From: Brevibacterium daeguense
Lineage (GTDB): Bacteria; Actinomycetota; Actinomycetes; Actinomycetales; Brevibacteriaceae
Assembly (NCBI RefSeq): GCF_021729135.1
Contig: NZ_JAJTWW010000001.1
Span: forward strand, 496,001 to 560,000
DNA length: 64,000 nucleotides
Direction of reading: 5' to 3'
Part shown: in pieces, positions 8,869 to 16,637 of the stretch
Position numbering within the stretch: position 1 is the first letter of the stretch
Layout of the letters: every line of letters starts with the position of its first letter
Position numbers and translations under genes: made by a program
Notes under the pieces: generated by a model
Database searches by the model: none
Told to the model about the DNA's origin: nothing
The model's input: the letters and a program-made list of their open reading frames with translations, nothing else

Positions 8869-9875
8869 GGAGATACGGTCCTTTCGGGTTCATCCGACTG
8901 GGGGCGGAAGTCGATGACATGGCACACGGTCGAGGCTGCCAGTTCTGTGTTCCCGGCCAGTCCGTCCATCACCTCCGGCAACTGCTGCCGGGGCGAGCGG
9001 CCGGTCAGGAGAGCGTCGAACCGGCTGTCGCGCAGGGCGGCCAGCGCGGTCGCCATCCTCTCGCCCGTGGTCCGGCGGTTCCGCTTGCCCGCGGCCACCT
9101 GGCCGACCTGACTGGCGATGATCGAGAGCCTGCGTGCGTGGAAGTCGGCGCCCAGCGGGACCTGGGGCGAGTCGGTCCCGTACCAGGACGCCTCGATGAG
9201 GCAGCCGTCGTCGCCGGTGATCTCGAGGCCGCGGCTCAGGCCCGAGGCGCTCGCCGAGGTGTGGATGGTGATGTCGTTGTCGGTCCGGGCTGCGGCGGGG
9301 TCGCAGGCATCGAGTCCCAGCGAACGGGCCAGTTCGCGTCGGGCGGGGTTGGGCTCGAGCAGCTGCAGGCGCTGCAACGGCATGCGGGAGGCCAGGAGCG
9401 CGACGGACAGGCCGATCATCCCGCCGCCGATCACAGCGACTCGATCAGCGAAGGCCGGCGGGACCTGCCAGAGGATGTTGACGGCGGTCTCCACGGGCCC
9501 GGCCAGGACGGCCCGCTCAGTGGGCACGTCGTCGGGAATCGGGTGGAGCTCGGCGGGATCGGCCGTGTAGTGCGTGTGGTGGGGGAAGAGGCCGAACACG
9601 CGCCGGTCCCGCCAGTCCGCGGGACCGGACTGCACGACGCCGACGTTGAGGTATCCGTAGGAGACCGGGAACGGGAATTCGCCGAGCTGATGAGGAGAGC
9701 GCATGAGCTGGGCCACCTGGCCGGGCACCAGTCCCCGGTGAACCAGTGTCTCGGTGCCCTTGGAGACGCCCGTGACCAGCGTGCGCACCAGCAGCTGGTC
9801 CGCACCGGGGGAGGGGTCGGCGGTTTCGCGCCAGGTGCCTTCGCCCGGTGCGGTGGTCCAGTACTGCCAAGCCAT
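8856..9875 (-). CDS. Medium-chain (zinc-type) alcohol dehydrogenase-like oxidoreductase
   Basis: A 339-residue MDR-family protein. The N-terminal GroES-like domain contains VSKGTETLVHRG and PFPVSYGYLNVG. The Rossmann domain starts at VAVIGGGMIGLSVALLA. The usual GHE zinc motif is not evident, so zinc dependence is uncertain. It is the first gene of a three-gene unit with the PTPS-like and glycosyltransferase genes, transcribed from a leaderless start (TACGCT, 6 nt, ATG). An alcohol or sugar side-chain oxidation in the same pathway is the likely role, inferred only from context. Confidence 0.85.
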   Translation of the reverse strand: MAWQYWTTAPGEGTWRETADPSPGADQLLVRTLVTGVSKGTETLVHRGLVPGQVAQLMRSPHQLGEFPFPVSYGYLNVGVVQSGPADWRDRRVFGLFPHHTHYTADPAELHPIPDDVPTERAVLAGPVETAVNILWQVPPAFADRVAVIGGGMIGLSVALLASRMPLQRLQLLEPNPARRELARSLGLDACDPAAARTDNDITIHTSASASGLSRGLEITGDDGCLIEASWYGTDSPQVPLGADFHARRLSIIASQVGQVAAGKRNRRTTGERMATALAALRDSRFDALLTGRSPRQQLPEVMDGLAGNTELAASTVCHVIDFRPQSDEPERTVSPCTH

Positions 9876-9881
9876 GAGGAG

Positions 9882-9887
9882 AGCGTA
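9882..9887 (-). promoter_or_regulatory. -10 box TACGCT of the dehydrogenase-PTPS-glycosyltransferase operon
   Basis: On the minus strand TACGCT is separated from the ATG at 9875 by 6 nt (CTCCTC), giving a leaderless or near-leaderless transcript. The ispG promoter faces away within the same ~70 bp. Confidence 0.55.
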
Positions 9888-9929
9888 TCCCAGCGCGTGA
9901 GGCTCTCAGCTTGCACCAATCGCGCGGAG

Positions 9930-9935
9930 TAGGAT
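9930..9935 (+). promoter_or_regulatory. -10 box TAGGAT upstream of ispG
   Basis: TAGGAT matches TANNNT and lies 8 nt before an ATG at 9944 and about 60 nt before the ispG GTG. It would start a transcript at, or next to, the small leader ORF. Confidence 0.55.
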
Positions 9936-9943
9936 TGTGCACG

Positions 9944-9997
9944 ATGTATCAGCGCCCCGCCAGGGGTGAGCAGCAGACGTCGAAGGGAAACACGTGA
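9944..9997 (+). CDS. Putative 17-codon leader ORF overlapping the ispG start
   Basis: ATG 9944 follows the TAGGAT box by 8 nt, so it could be read leaderless. It encodes [17 protein letters not shown] and stops at TGA 9995-9997, which overlaps the ispG GTG as GTGA. No homologue is known to me. The precise overlap suggests translational coupling or a leader-peptide switch. It could equally be ordinary 5' leader carrying the ispG ribosome site (AAGGGA), so confidence is low. Confidence 0.35.
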   Translation: MYQRPARGEQQTSKGNT

Positions 9998-11142
9998 CCT
10001 CGGTCAACCTCGGAATGCCCGCGCCTCCGCCGCCGGTCCTCGCGCCTCGCCGGAAGACCCGTCAGATCAAGGTCGGGAAGGTCGGCGTAGGCTCCGATCA
10101 CCCGGTCAGCGTGCAGTCCATGACGACCACCCCGACCACCGACATCAACGCCACCCTGCAGCAGATCGCGGAGCTCACCGCGGCCGGCTGCGACATCGTG
10201 CGAGTCGCCTGCCCGAGCGCGGACGACGCCGCCGCTCTGCCGGCGATCGCTCAGAAGAGCCAGATCCCGGTCATCGCCGACATCCACTTCCAGCCGAAGT
10301 ACGTCTACGCGGCGATCGACGCGGGCTGCGCCGCGGTGCGGGTCAACCCCGGCAACATCCGCAAGTTCGACGATCAGGTCAAGGAGATCGCCAAGGCGGC
10401 CTCCGACGCCGGGACCTCCATCCGGATCGGCGTCAACGCCGGCTCGCTGGACAAGCGGATCATGGACAAGTACGGCAAGGCCACGCCCGAGGCGCTGGTC
10501 GAGTCGGCCGTCTGGGAGGCTTCGCTGTTCGAGGAGCACGGCTTCCAGGACTTCAAGATCTCCGTCAAGCACAATGACCCCGTCGTCATGGTCCGCGCGT
10601 ACGAGCTGCTGGCCGAGCGCGGTGACTGGCCGCTGCACCTCGGCGTCACCGAGGCGGGGCCGGCCTTCCAGGGCACCATCAAGTCCGCCACCGCCTTCGG
10701 CGCGCTGCTGAGCCAGGGGATCGGCGACACCATCCGGGTCTCGCTGTCGGCTCCGCCCGTCGAGGAGATCAAGGTCGGCAATCAGATCCTCGAGTCCCTC
10801 AACCTCAAGCCGCGCAAGCTGGAGATCGTGTCGTGCCCGTCCTGCGGCCGCGCCCAGGTCGACGTGTACTCGCTGGCGGACAAGGTGACCGCGGGCCTGG
10901 AGGGGCTCGAGGTTCCGCTGCGGGTGGCCGTGATGGGCTGCGTCGTCAACGGCCCGGGCGAGGCGCGCGAGGCCGACCTCGGAGTCGCGAGCGGCAACGG
11001 CAAGGGGCAGATCTTCGTCAAGGGCGAGGTCATCAAGACAGTGCCCGAGAGCCAGATCGTGGAGACGCTCATCGAAGAGGCCATGCGCATCGCCGACGAG
11101 TCCGACATCCCCTCGGGCGCACCCGAGGTCGTCGTCGGCTGA
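9994..11142 (+). CDS. ispG: 4-hydroxy-3-methylbut-2-enyl diphosphate synthase
   Basis: [4Fe-4S] enzyme (also called GcpE) that turns MEcPP into HMBPP, the penultimate MEP-pathway step. The TIM-barrel half begins at [13 protein letters not shown]. The C-terminal domain has the cluster ligands in CPSCGR and in [11 protein letters not shown]. The length of 382 residues is normal. GTG 9994 has AAGGGA about 6 nt upstream. It belongs to the same pathway as dxr 8 kb away; the pair is usually separated only by rseP in actinobacteria. The stop overlaps the next gene as TGATG. Confidence 0.96.
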   Translation: MTSVNLGMPAPPPPVLAPRRKTRQIKVGKVGVGSDHPVSVQSMTTTPTTDINATLQQIAELTAAGCDIVRVACPSADDAAALPAIAQKSQIPVIADIHFQPKYVYAAIDAGCAAVRVNPGNIRKFDDQVKEIAKAASDAGTSIRIGVNAGSLDKRIMDKYGKATPEALVESAVWEASLFEEHGFQDFKISVKHNDPVVMVRAYELLAERGDWPLHLGVTEAGPAFQGTIKSATAFGALLSQGIGDTIRVSLSAPPVEEIKVGNQILESLNLKPRKLEIVSCPSCGRAQVDVYSLADKVTAGLEGLEVPLRVAVMGCVVNGPGEAREADLGVASGNGKGQIFVKGEVIKTVPESQIVETLIEEAMRIADESDIPSGAPEVVVG

Positions 11143-12017
11143 TGCGGCTGCTCCCGCTCCGGAGCGAGCACACGCACTGGCTGAGGGAGAAGGCCGCCGA
11201 GGATCCGGCGCAGCACGTCTTCCTCCTCAGCCTGCTGGAACTCACCAGGACCGCTGAAGTGTCCACGGCTGCGGGCACGCTGTACGGACTGTTCAGCGGC
11301 CACGATCCCGTGGCCGCCTACTGGGTGGGCGGCAGCATCATCTCCATCGGGGCGACCCCGGAGACGAATGCTCGGGTTGCGCGGATGCTCAACGTGCGCG
11401 GACGCTATCACTGCTCGCTCATCGGTGAGCACCGGGCGGTGCTGGATCTGCATCACCGGCTGGAGTGGGGCGCTCCGCGCAGCATCCGGCCGGATCAGCC
11501 GCTCATGGTCGCGAGCCGGGAACCGGAGGTCGGACCGGACCCCGGCGTGCGGGTGGGGACGATCGCCGATGCTGACGCCGCGTATGCCGCGGCAGTGGAG
11601 ATGTTCACGGAGGAGGTCGGATTCTCACCGGTCGCCGACGGCTCAGCGGGGTACTACGGCAAGGTCCGCTCGAACCTGACCAGCTGCAGCACTCTCCTGT
11701 CGATGACGGAGACAGGTCCGGACGGGAGGCCGATGCGCGACTGGCCGGCCGCTGGTTCGCCCCGCCAGGTCGTGTTCAAAGCCGATCTGGGGATCCGGTG
11801 CCGCGAGGCCGTCCAGGTGCAAGGGGTGTGGGTGCATCCGGATTTCCGCGGTCGCGGTCTGGCCGCCCCGGGCATGGTCGCCGTCACCGAGCATGTGCGG
11901 GAGCACGTGGCGCCGATCGTGAGCCTGTACGTCAATTCGTTCAATGAGCCGGCGCTGCGGTCCTACGAGCGCGCAGGGTTCTCGCAGGTGGGGCGGTTCG
12001 CCACGGTCATGTACTGA
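11142..12017 (+). CDS. GNAT acetyltransferase with N-terminal DUF4081 domain
   Basis: A 291-residue protein with an N-terminal DUF4081 region (LPLRSEHTHWL onward) and a C-terminal GNAT fold. The acetyl-CoA loop lies around VWVHPDFRGRGLA, and the tail has SLYVNSFNEPALRSYERAGF. Orthologues follow ispG throughout actinobacteria (Rv2867c in Mycobacterium), but their substrate is not known. TGATG overlap with ispG shows coupled translation and fixes the start. Confidence 0.9.
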   Translation: MRLLPLRSEHTHWLREKAAEDPAQHVFLLSLLELTRTAEVSTAAGTLYGLFSGHDPVAAYWVGGSIISIGATPETNARVARMLNVRGRYHCSLIGEHRAVLDLHHRLEWGAPRSIRPDQPLMVASREPEVGPDPGVRVGTIADADAAYAAAVEMFTEEVGFSPVADGSAGYYGKVRSNLTSCSTLLSMTETGPDGRPMRDWPAAGSPRQVVFKADLGIRCREAVQVQGVWVHPDFRGRGLAAPGMVAVTEHVREHVAPIVSLYVNSFNEPALRSYERAGFSQVGRFATVMY

Positions 12018-12037
12018 CTGCCGATCGCTTCCACCCG

Positions 12038-12079
12038 CTGACCGGCCGAGCGGCGGCGTGCGGCTTTCCGGCCGGTCAG
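12038..12079. terminator. Hairpin between converging GNAT and S4 genes
   Basis: CTGACCGGCC (12038-12047) pairs perfectly with GGCCGGTCAG (12070-12079) around a 22-nt loop. It lies between two convergent genes and has no T tract, consistent with a bidirectional GC-type terminator. Confidence 0.55.
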
Positions 12080-12089
12080 TCCTGGCCGC

Positions 12090-12512
12090 TCAGTCTTGGC
12101 CGGGGTCGAGAAATCCCCCGTGGTCGTGGGTCCGAGCGCGCAGCTTCTCCAGGGCTCTGCGGTCCTTCTTCGTCGGCCGTCCGGTGCCTCTGTCGCGACG
12201 GGGCACCCACCCGCGCAGGGCGGGGTCCGGAGGAGGAGTGAGGTCCTCGTAGCATTTCTGCGCGACAGGGGCTCCGGCCCGCGAGGCGAGCAGCCCTGTG
12301 ATGCGCAGGATCTTTTCGAAACCGGACCGGCGCACGCGCACTTCCTGGCCGATCCTGACCTTCTGCGCCGCCTTGACGCGCTGCCCGTCCACGTGGACGT
12401 GCCCGCCCCGGCAGCCGGCGGTGGCCTCGGAGCGGGTCTTGTACATCCGGACTGCCCACAGCCAGACGTCGACGCGCTGCGACTGCGTGGAATCGAAAAC
12501 CGGTTCGGGCAT
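12090..12512 (-). CDS. S4-domain RNA-binding protein (Hsp15-like)
   Basis: A 140-residue protein whose N-terminal S4 fold (RVDVWLWAVRMYKTRS through VHVDGQRVKAAQKVRIG) resembles Hsp15, which binds stalled 50S subunits. The C-terminus is basic and rich in Arg and Pro. The frame stays open farther upstream, but the ATG at 12512 has TAGACT exactly 7 nt before it and starts just ahead of the S4 domain, so I choose it. The ribosome-rescue role is inferred from the family. Confidence 0.85.
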   Translation of the reverse strand: MPEPVFDSTQSQRVDVWLWAVRMYKTRSEATAGCRGGHVHVDGQRVKAAQKVRIGQEVRVRRSGFEKILRITGLLASRAGAPVAQKCYEDLTPPPDPALRGWVPRRDRGTGRPTKKDRRALEKLRARTHDHGGFLDPGQD

Positions 12513-12519
12513 GCTGGTG

Positions 12520-12525
12520 AGTCTA
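12520..12525 (-). promoter_or_regulatory. -10 box TAGACT, leaderless start of the S4 gene
   Basis: The minus strand reads TAGACT, 7 nt, ATG 12512. This is the same leaderless geometry as at dapA, ftsK and ylxR in this window. Confidence 0.65.
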
Positions 12526-12565
12526 CTCGGAGCCGAAGCCCCGGGCCGTGGCAGCGCCGGCGCCG

Positions 12566-13276
12566 TCATTCGAGGTGCCGCAGGAATCTCTCGGGTGCGT
12601 CGAGGAACAGTTGCCAGTTCCGGACGAGGTCGAGGTCGTCGTACGACGAGGTGCGGATTCCCCAGGGTCCCACTTCGCACAGCCGGGCGCCGGGAAGAGC
12701 CGCGAGCACGGGGGAGTGGGTCGAGAGCACGATCTGGGATCCGGCTGCCGCGAGCTGGCGGAGAATTCCGATGAGCGCAAGACAGCCGGAGAAGGACAGC
12801 GCGGATTCGGGCTCGTCGAGGATCCAGAGCCCCTTGATGCCCGATCTGCTCGTGATGAATTCGAGGAATGCCTCTCCGTGACTCTGCTCGTGCAGGCTGC
12901 TCGGGCCCAGCGATTCCAAGTAGCTGAAATGCCCGTGCATCGTCTCGGCCCGCAGGAACACGCCTCGCCTGGATGCGCCGGCGCCGCGCACGAGCTGCAG
13001 GTGCTCCGCGAGGTCCGATTCGGTGCGGCGGGTCTCATGCATCGCCGCGTGAGTGCCGCCTTCGGGGTTGAGACTGAAAGCACCAGCCAGCGCCTCGACG
13101 ACAGTCGACTTGCCGGCGCCGTTGTCACCGATCAGCACGGTGATGGGACCGAGATCGAGACCGGAGTCGAGAATCTGCCGGACCGGTGCGAGAGTCGCGG
13201 GCCAGTGTCGCCGGTCCATCGGAGCCAGCGGATGCTCTTCGAGTCGCCTCACCGGCAGAGTGCTGAACTCCTCCAT
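12566..13276 (-). CDS. AAA/SMC-like ATPase
   Basis: A 236-residue ABC/AAA-type ATPase without a membrane partner. Walker A is GDNGAGKST, the Walker B-like segment is GLWILDEPESALS, and LSTHSP supplies the switch histidine. This arrangement is typical of stand-alone proteins related to RecF/OLD ATPases. ATG 13276 is used because the upstream extension is low-complexity. A CAGACT box lies 6 nt before it, so it may also be leaderless. Its substrate and partners are unknown, and nearby genes give no clue. Confidence 0.83.
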   Translation of the reverse strand: MEEFSTLPVRRLEEHPLAPMDRRHWPATLAPVRQILDSGLDLGPITVLIGDNGAGKSTVVEALAGAFSLNPEGGTHAAMHETRRTESDLAEHLQLVRGAGASRRGVFLRAETMHGHFSYLESLGPSSLHEQSHGEAFLEFITSRSGIKGLWILDEPESALSFSGCLALIGILRQLAAAGSQIVLSTHSPVLAALPGARLCEVGPWGIRTSSYDDLDLVRNWQLFLDAPERFLRHLE

Positions 13277-13346
13277 GGCCTCAGTCTGACAGCCGGGCCA
13301 TCGTGGCCGCACATCGCTGTCCCGCGGCGCACCAACTGTGCCGGCC

Positions 13347-14270
13347 TCAGCCGCCGAATTCGACGCTCGGCTTCGGGCGGGTGTCGACGGAGAGCCGGAA
13401 CACGTCCGGACGCGCATAGTGGCCGACCGGATCGAAGTCGAAGACTGTCCGGCTGAGGGCTGAAACGTCGATGTCAGCGGTGAGGATCGCCTCGGCGTCG
13501 TAGACGGGACCGGCCAGAGCAGTTCCGCTCGAATCGTAGATCGCGGAGCCGCCTCGGATCAGCCAGCCGTCGGCATTCGGCTCCAGGACGCCGGCATAGT
13601 CCTCCCCGTAGTCCTCGGCTCGGATCGCCTGGCAGGCCGAGATCACGAAGCACCGGCCCTCCATCCCGATATGCGCCATCGTGTGCTGCCAGGAGTCACG
13701 ATCGTCGACCGTCGGCGCGCAGTACACCTCCACGCCCTGGGCGTACATCGCCTGCCGCATCAGCGGCATGTAGTTCTCCCAGCAGATCACCGCACCCGTG
13801 CGGCCTGCCGGGGAATCGACGACCGGCAGCGTCGAACCGTCGCCGAAGCCCCAGATCAGCCGCTCGCCGCCGGTGGGCATGAGCTTGCGGTGGTGCCCCA
13901 CCGGCCCGCGTTCCGGGTCGATGTGCACGGCGGTGCAGTACAGCGTCCTGCCCGCCCGCTCGATGATGCCGAGAACAGTGAAGACGCCGGTGCGGGCGGC
14001 GGCCTCGGCGATCGCCGACAGCTCCGGCCCGTCGAGGGTCACGGCATTGGCGAAGTACTTCTCGAACTGGTCCCGGCCCTCGTCCGTGCGCCGTCCGACC
14101 GGAGCGCCGAAGGTCAGGCCCTTGGGATACGTCCCGAGGGTCGCCTCGGGGAACACGGCGAGCTCGGCGCCGGTGGCAGCGGCCTCGGCGAGCTTCGCAC
14201 AGATCTTCTCCGCGGTGGCGGCGGCGTCGAAGGGGACGGATCCGATCTGGACTGCTGCGACCGTGGTCAT
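13347..14270 (-). CDS. Nitrilase (carbon-nitrogen hydrolase)
   Basis: Hydrolyses a nitrile to the carboxylic acid and ammonia. The Glu-Lys-Cys triad is visible in FPEATLGTYPKG, HRKLMPT and VICWENYMP; the WEN after the cysteine is typical of true nitrilases rather than amidases. It has 307 residues. The ATG overlaps the stop of the HMG-CoA-lyase-like gene as ATGA, making it the third gene of a coupled operon. The shared operon suggests it feeds a carboxylate into the CoA-transferase/lyase route, or that a nitrile is the first substrate. Confidence 0.9.
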   Translation of the reverse strand: MTTVAAVQIGSVPFDAAATAEKICAKLAEAAATGAELAVFPEATLGTYPKGLTFGAPVGRRTDEGRDQFEKYFANAVTLDGPELSAIAEAAARTGVFTVLGIIERAGRTLYCTAVHIDPERGPVGHHRKLMPTGGERLIWGFGDGSTLPVVDSPAGRTGAVICWENYMPLMRQAMYAQGVEVYCAPTVDDRDSWQHTMAHIGMEGRCFVISACQAIRAEDYGEDYAGVLEPNADGWLIRGGSAIYDSSGTALAGPVYDAEAILTADIDVSALSRTVFDFDPVGHYARPDVFRLSVDTRPKPSVEFGG

Positions 14271-15199
14271 GACTGCTCGCTTTCCGCCGCCGGGATCACC
14301 CAGTCGAACGCCTGTGCTCGTGACCGGGCGCCCTGTGCCGCCTTCGACGTGCTGCGCTGGCCGAGCTCGGAGGTCACCTGCTCGCCGAGCTCGACGATGC
14401 GCGCGAAGACCTCCGGGGTGAGCCACTCGGGTTTGGTGGCGAACAGGATGTCCTCGCTGGAGGTGTTGCCCGAAGCACCCGGGGCGAACGGGCAGCCGCC
14501 CAGCCCCCCGAGAGCTCCGTCGACCATCCGGGCGCCGGCGCCGATCGCCGCGAGCGTGTTGGCCACGCCCAGGCCCCACGTGTCGTGGCCGTGGAAGACG
14601 ACCCCGTGGTCGGGCCGGGCGCGCGCGGTCTGGGCGATGAGATGGGCGACCTCGGTCGGATCCGCCTGGCCGAGGGTGTCGCAGATGACGGAGTCCGTGC
14701 AGCGCTCCACGCGCGGGTCCTGCAGGATGCCGAGCACTCGGGCCGGGTCGACCCGGCCCTCGAAGGGGCAGGTGAAGGAGGTGGCTAGCGTGAGCTGGAG
14801 CTGCGCACCCGCCTCGGCGGCGATGTCGAGGGCGCGGGGGAGCGCGGCCAGCGACTCCTCGGTGGTGCGCCCGATGTTGGCCCTGTTGTGGGAGTCGGTC
14901 ACCGACAGGCAGTACTGCATCCGGGTGACACCGGCGGCGACCGCCTTCTCGACATTGCGCGGCGTGGCGGTCCAGATCCAGCAGCGCGCGAGCTCCTCCG
15001 GGCTGAGCTCAGCGACGACGTCCATGGTGTTCGCCATCGGCGGCACCAGATCAGGCCGCGCCATGGAGCCGATCTCGAGTTCGGACACCCCGAGTTCGAG
15101 CAGGTCGCGGATGAGCTGGACCTTGGTCTCGGTGGGCAGCACCCCGCCGGTGAGCTGCAGCCCGTCGCGCAGGGTGACATCTCGCAGGACGGCGGTCAT
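14267..15199 (-). CDS. Hydroxymethylglutaryl-CoA lyase family protein
   Basis: DRE-TIM metallolyase of 310 residues. The RDVTLRDGLQ motif carries the catalytic arginine and metal aspartate. FHGHDTWGLGVAN carries the metal histidines. GGLGGCPFAPGASGNTSSED includes the cysteine-containing HMG-CoA-lyase loop. The enzyme should split a 3-hydroxy-3-methylacyl-CoA, such as HMG-CoA or citramalyl-CoA, by retro-Claisen cleavage. ATGA overlaps on both sides tie it to the CoA-transferase upstream, which would activate its substrate, and to the nitrilase downstream. Confidence 0.9.
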   Translation of the reverse strand: MTAVLRDVTLRDGLQLTGGVLPTETKVQLIRDLLELGVSELEIGSMARPDLVPPMANTMDVVAELSPEELARCWIWTATPRNVEKAVAAGVTRMQYCLSVTDSHNRANIGRTTEESLAALPRALDIAAEAGAQLQLTLATSFTCPFEGRVDPARVLGILQDPRVERCTDSVICDTLGQADPTEVAHLIAQTARARPDHGVVFHGHDTWGLGVANTLAAIGAGARMVDGALGGLGGCPFAPGASGNTSSEDILFATKPEWLTPEVFARIVELGEQVTSELGQRSTSKAAQGARSRAQAFDWVIPAAESEQS

Positions 15200-16473
15200 C
15201 TCTTCTCCTCCGTGGTTCGGGTGCCTGCCATGACCTCAGCGATGGTGTCGGCGTCGACGCCCGCGCCCTGCAGGACCTCGACGGTGTGCTCGCCGAGGTC
15301 GGGCCCGAGGTGGTCGATGTCGACCGACCGGCCGTCGAGGACCGGGGTGATGCCCGGGAATGCGACTTCGCGCACCACCTCGGCGCCGGTGTCGACGTCG
15401 AAGTGCTGGAGCATGTTGCGGGCCCGGTACTGCTCGTCGGCGAGGATGTCCTCGGCAGTGTAGATCGGTCCGGCCGGCACCTCAGCGGCCTCGAGCGCTG
15501 CCAGCGCCTCCTCGGGACTGCGCCTGCGGGTCCATGCGGAGATCGCCTCGTCGAGCTCGTCGCGGCGCTCCCAGCGCTGCTGATTCGTCTGCAGGCCGGG
15601 GTCCGCGGCGAGGTCGGAGCGGCCGATGACCGCCATGTAGCGGCGGAAGATGCCGTCGCCGTTGCCCGCGATGACGATCGACTTCCCGCCCAGGCACGGA
15701 TAGGCGTTGGACGGCGCGATGCCCTGGGTGCGCCCGCCGGTGCGCGTCCGGCGCACGCCGAACGCCGAGTAGTCGGGGATCAGCGATTCCATGACGGAGA
15801 ACATCGCTTCGTGGAGCGCCACGTCGACCGTGCGCCCGGAACGCGGATCGAGGTTCGAACCGGCAGCGGCGCCGGACCCCGCGGCAGCGGTCCGGCTGCG
15901 CTCACGGTCGAACAGCAGCATGCACGCGCCGAATGCCGCCTGCATCCCCGCGATCGAGTCGCCGATCGACACGCCGACCCTGCTCGGCGGGCGGTCGGGA
16001 TCGCCGACGAGTTCGCGGAAGCCGCCGTACGCCTCGGCGACGGCCGCGAAACCGGGACGGACCGAGAGCGGGCCGGTCTGTCCGAAGGCGGAGATGCGGA
16101 CCAGGATGACCTCGGGGTTGAGCTGCTCGAGCACCTCGGGGCCCAGACCCCACTTCTCCAGAGTGCCCGGCCGGAAGTTCTCCAGCACGATGTCGGAGGC
16201 GGCGACCAGCTGCCTGGCCGCGCGCAGGCCGGCCGCGGAGCGCAGATCGAGGGCCACCGACTTCTTGTTGCGGTTGATCGTGCGGTACAGCATCGAGGTG
16301 GTGCCGCTGTGCAGGCGCCAGCCGCGCAGCTCGTCACCGGTGCCGGGCCGTTCGACCTTGACGACCTCAGCACCGAAATCGGCCAGCATCCGGCCGGCGG
16401 TGGGGGCTGCGATGTAGTTGCCGAGCTCGAGGACTCGGATCCCGGCAAGCGGGAGAGACGAGCGGTCAGTCAT
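15196..16473 (-). CDS. Family III CoA-transferase (CaiB/BaiF type)
   Basis: Moves CoA from a donor such as succinyl-CoA to a free acid. The 425-residue protein opens with [19 protein letters not shown]. The conserved [13 protein letters not shown] and [11 protein letters not shown] follow, as does the segment before LVENFRPG-type [12 protein letters not shown], where the catalytic aspartate is expected. It is the first gene of a three-gene unit with a lyase and a nitrilase, joined by ATGA overlaps. A weak CACACT box lies 6 nt before the ATG. The acid it activates is unknown; 3-hydroxy-3-methylglutarate or citramalate would fit the next gene. Confidence 0.9.
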   Translation of the reverse strand: MTDRSSLPLAGIRVLELGNYIAAPTAGRMLADFGAEVVKVERPGTGDELRGWRLHSGTTSMLYRTINRNKKSVALDLRSAAGLRAARQLVAASDIVLENFRPGTLEKWGLGPEVLEQLNPEVILVRISAFGQTGPLSVRPGFAAVAEAYGGFRELVGDPDRPPSRVGVSIGDSIAGMQAAFGACMLLFDRERSRTAAAGSGAAAGSNLDPRSGRTVDVALHEAMFSVMESLIPDYSAFGVRRTRTGGRTQGIAPSNAYPCLGGKSIVIAGNGDGIFRRYMAVIGRSDLAADPGLQTNQQRWERRDELDEAISAWTRRRSPEEALAALEAAEVPAGPIYTAEDILADEQYRARNMLQHFDVDTGAEVVREVAFPGITPVLDGRSVDIDHLGPDLGEHTVEVLQGAGVDADTIAEVMAGTRTTEEKR

Positions 16474-16637
16474 GTCGGCAGTGTGGCACAGGTCTCCGCG
16501 ACCTGCTCGCGCGTCTCAGCCATCGGCCGGGTCGGCGTCCGACAGCACGCGGCCGGGCCGGCGCCCGAGGGCATCCGGCGGCAGGTGCGCCGGTGATAAG
16601 GTCCGATGGGATCATCGAGTCACTAGGAGAAGCCCTC

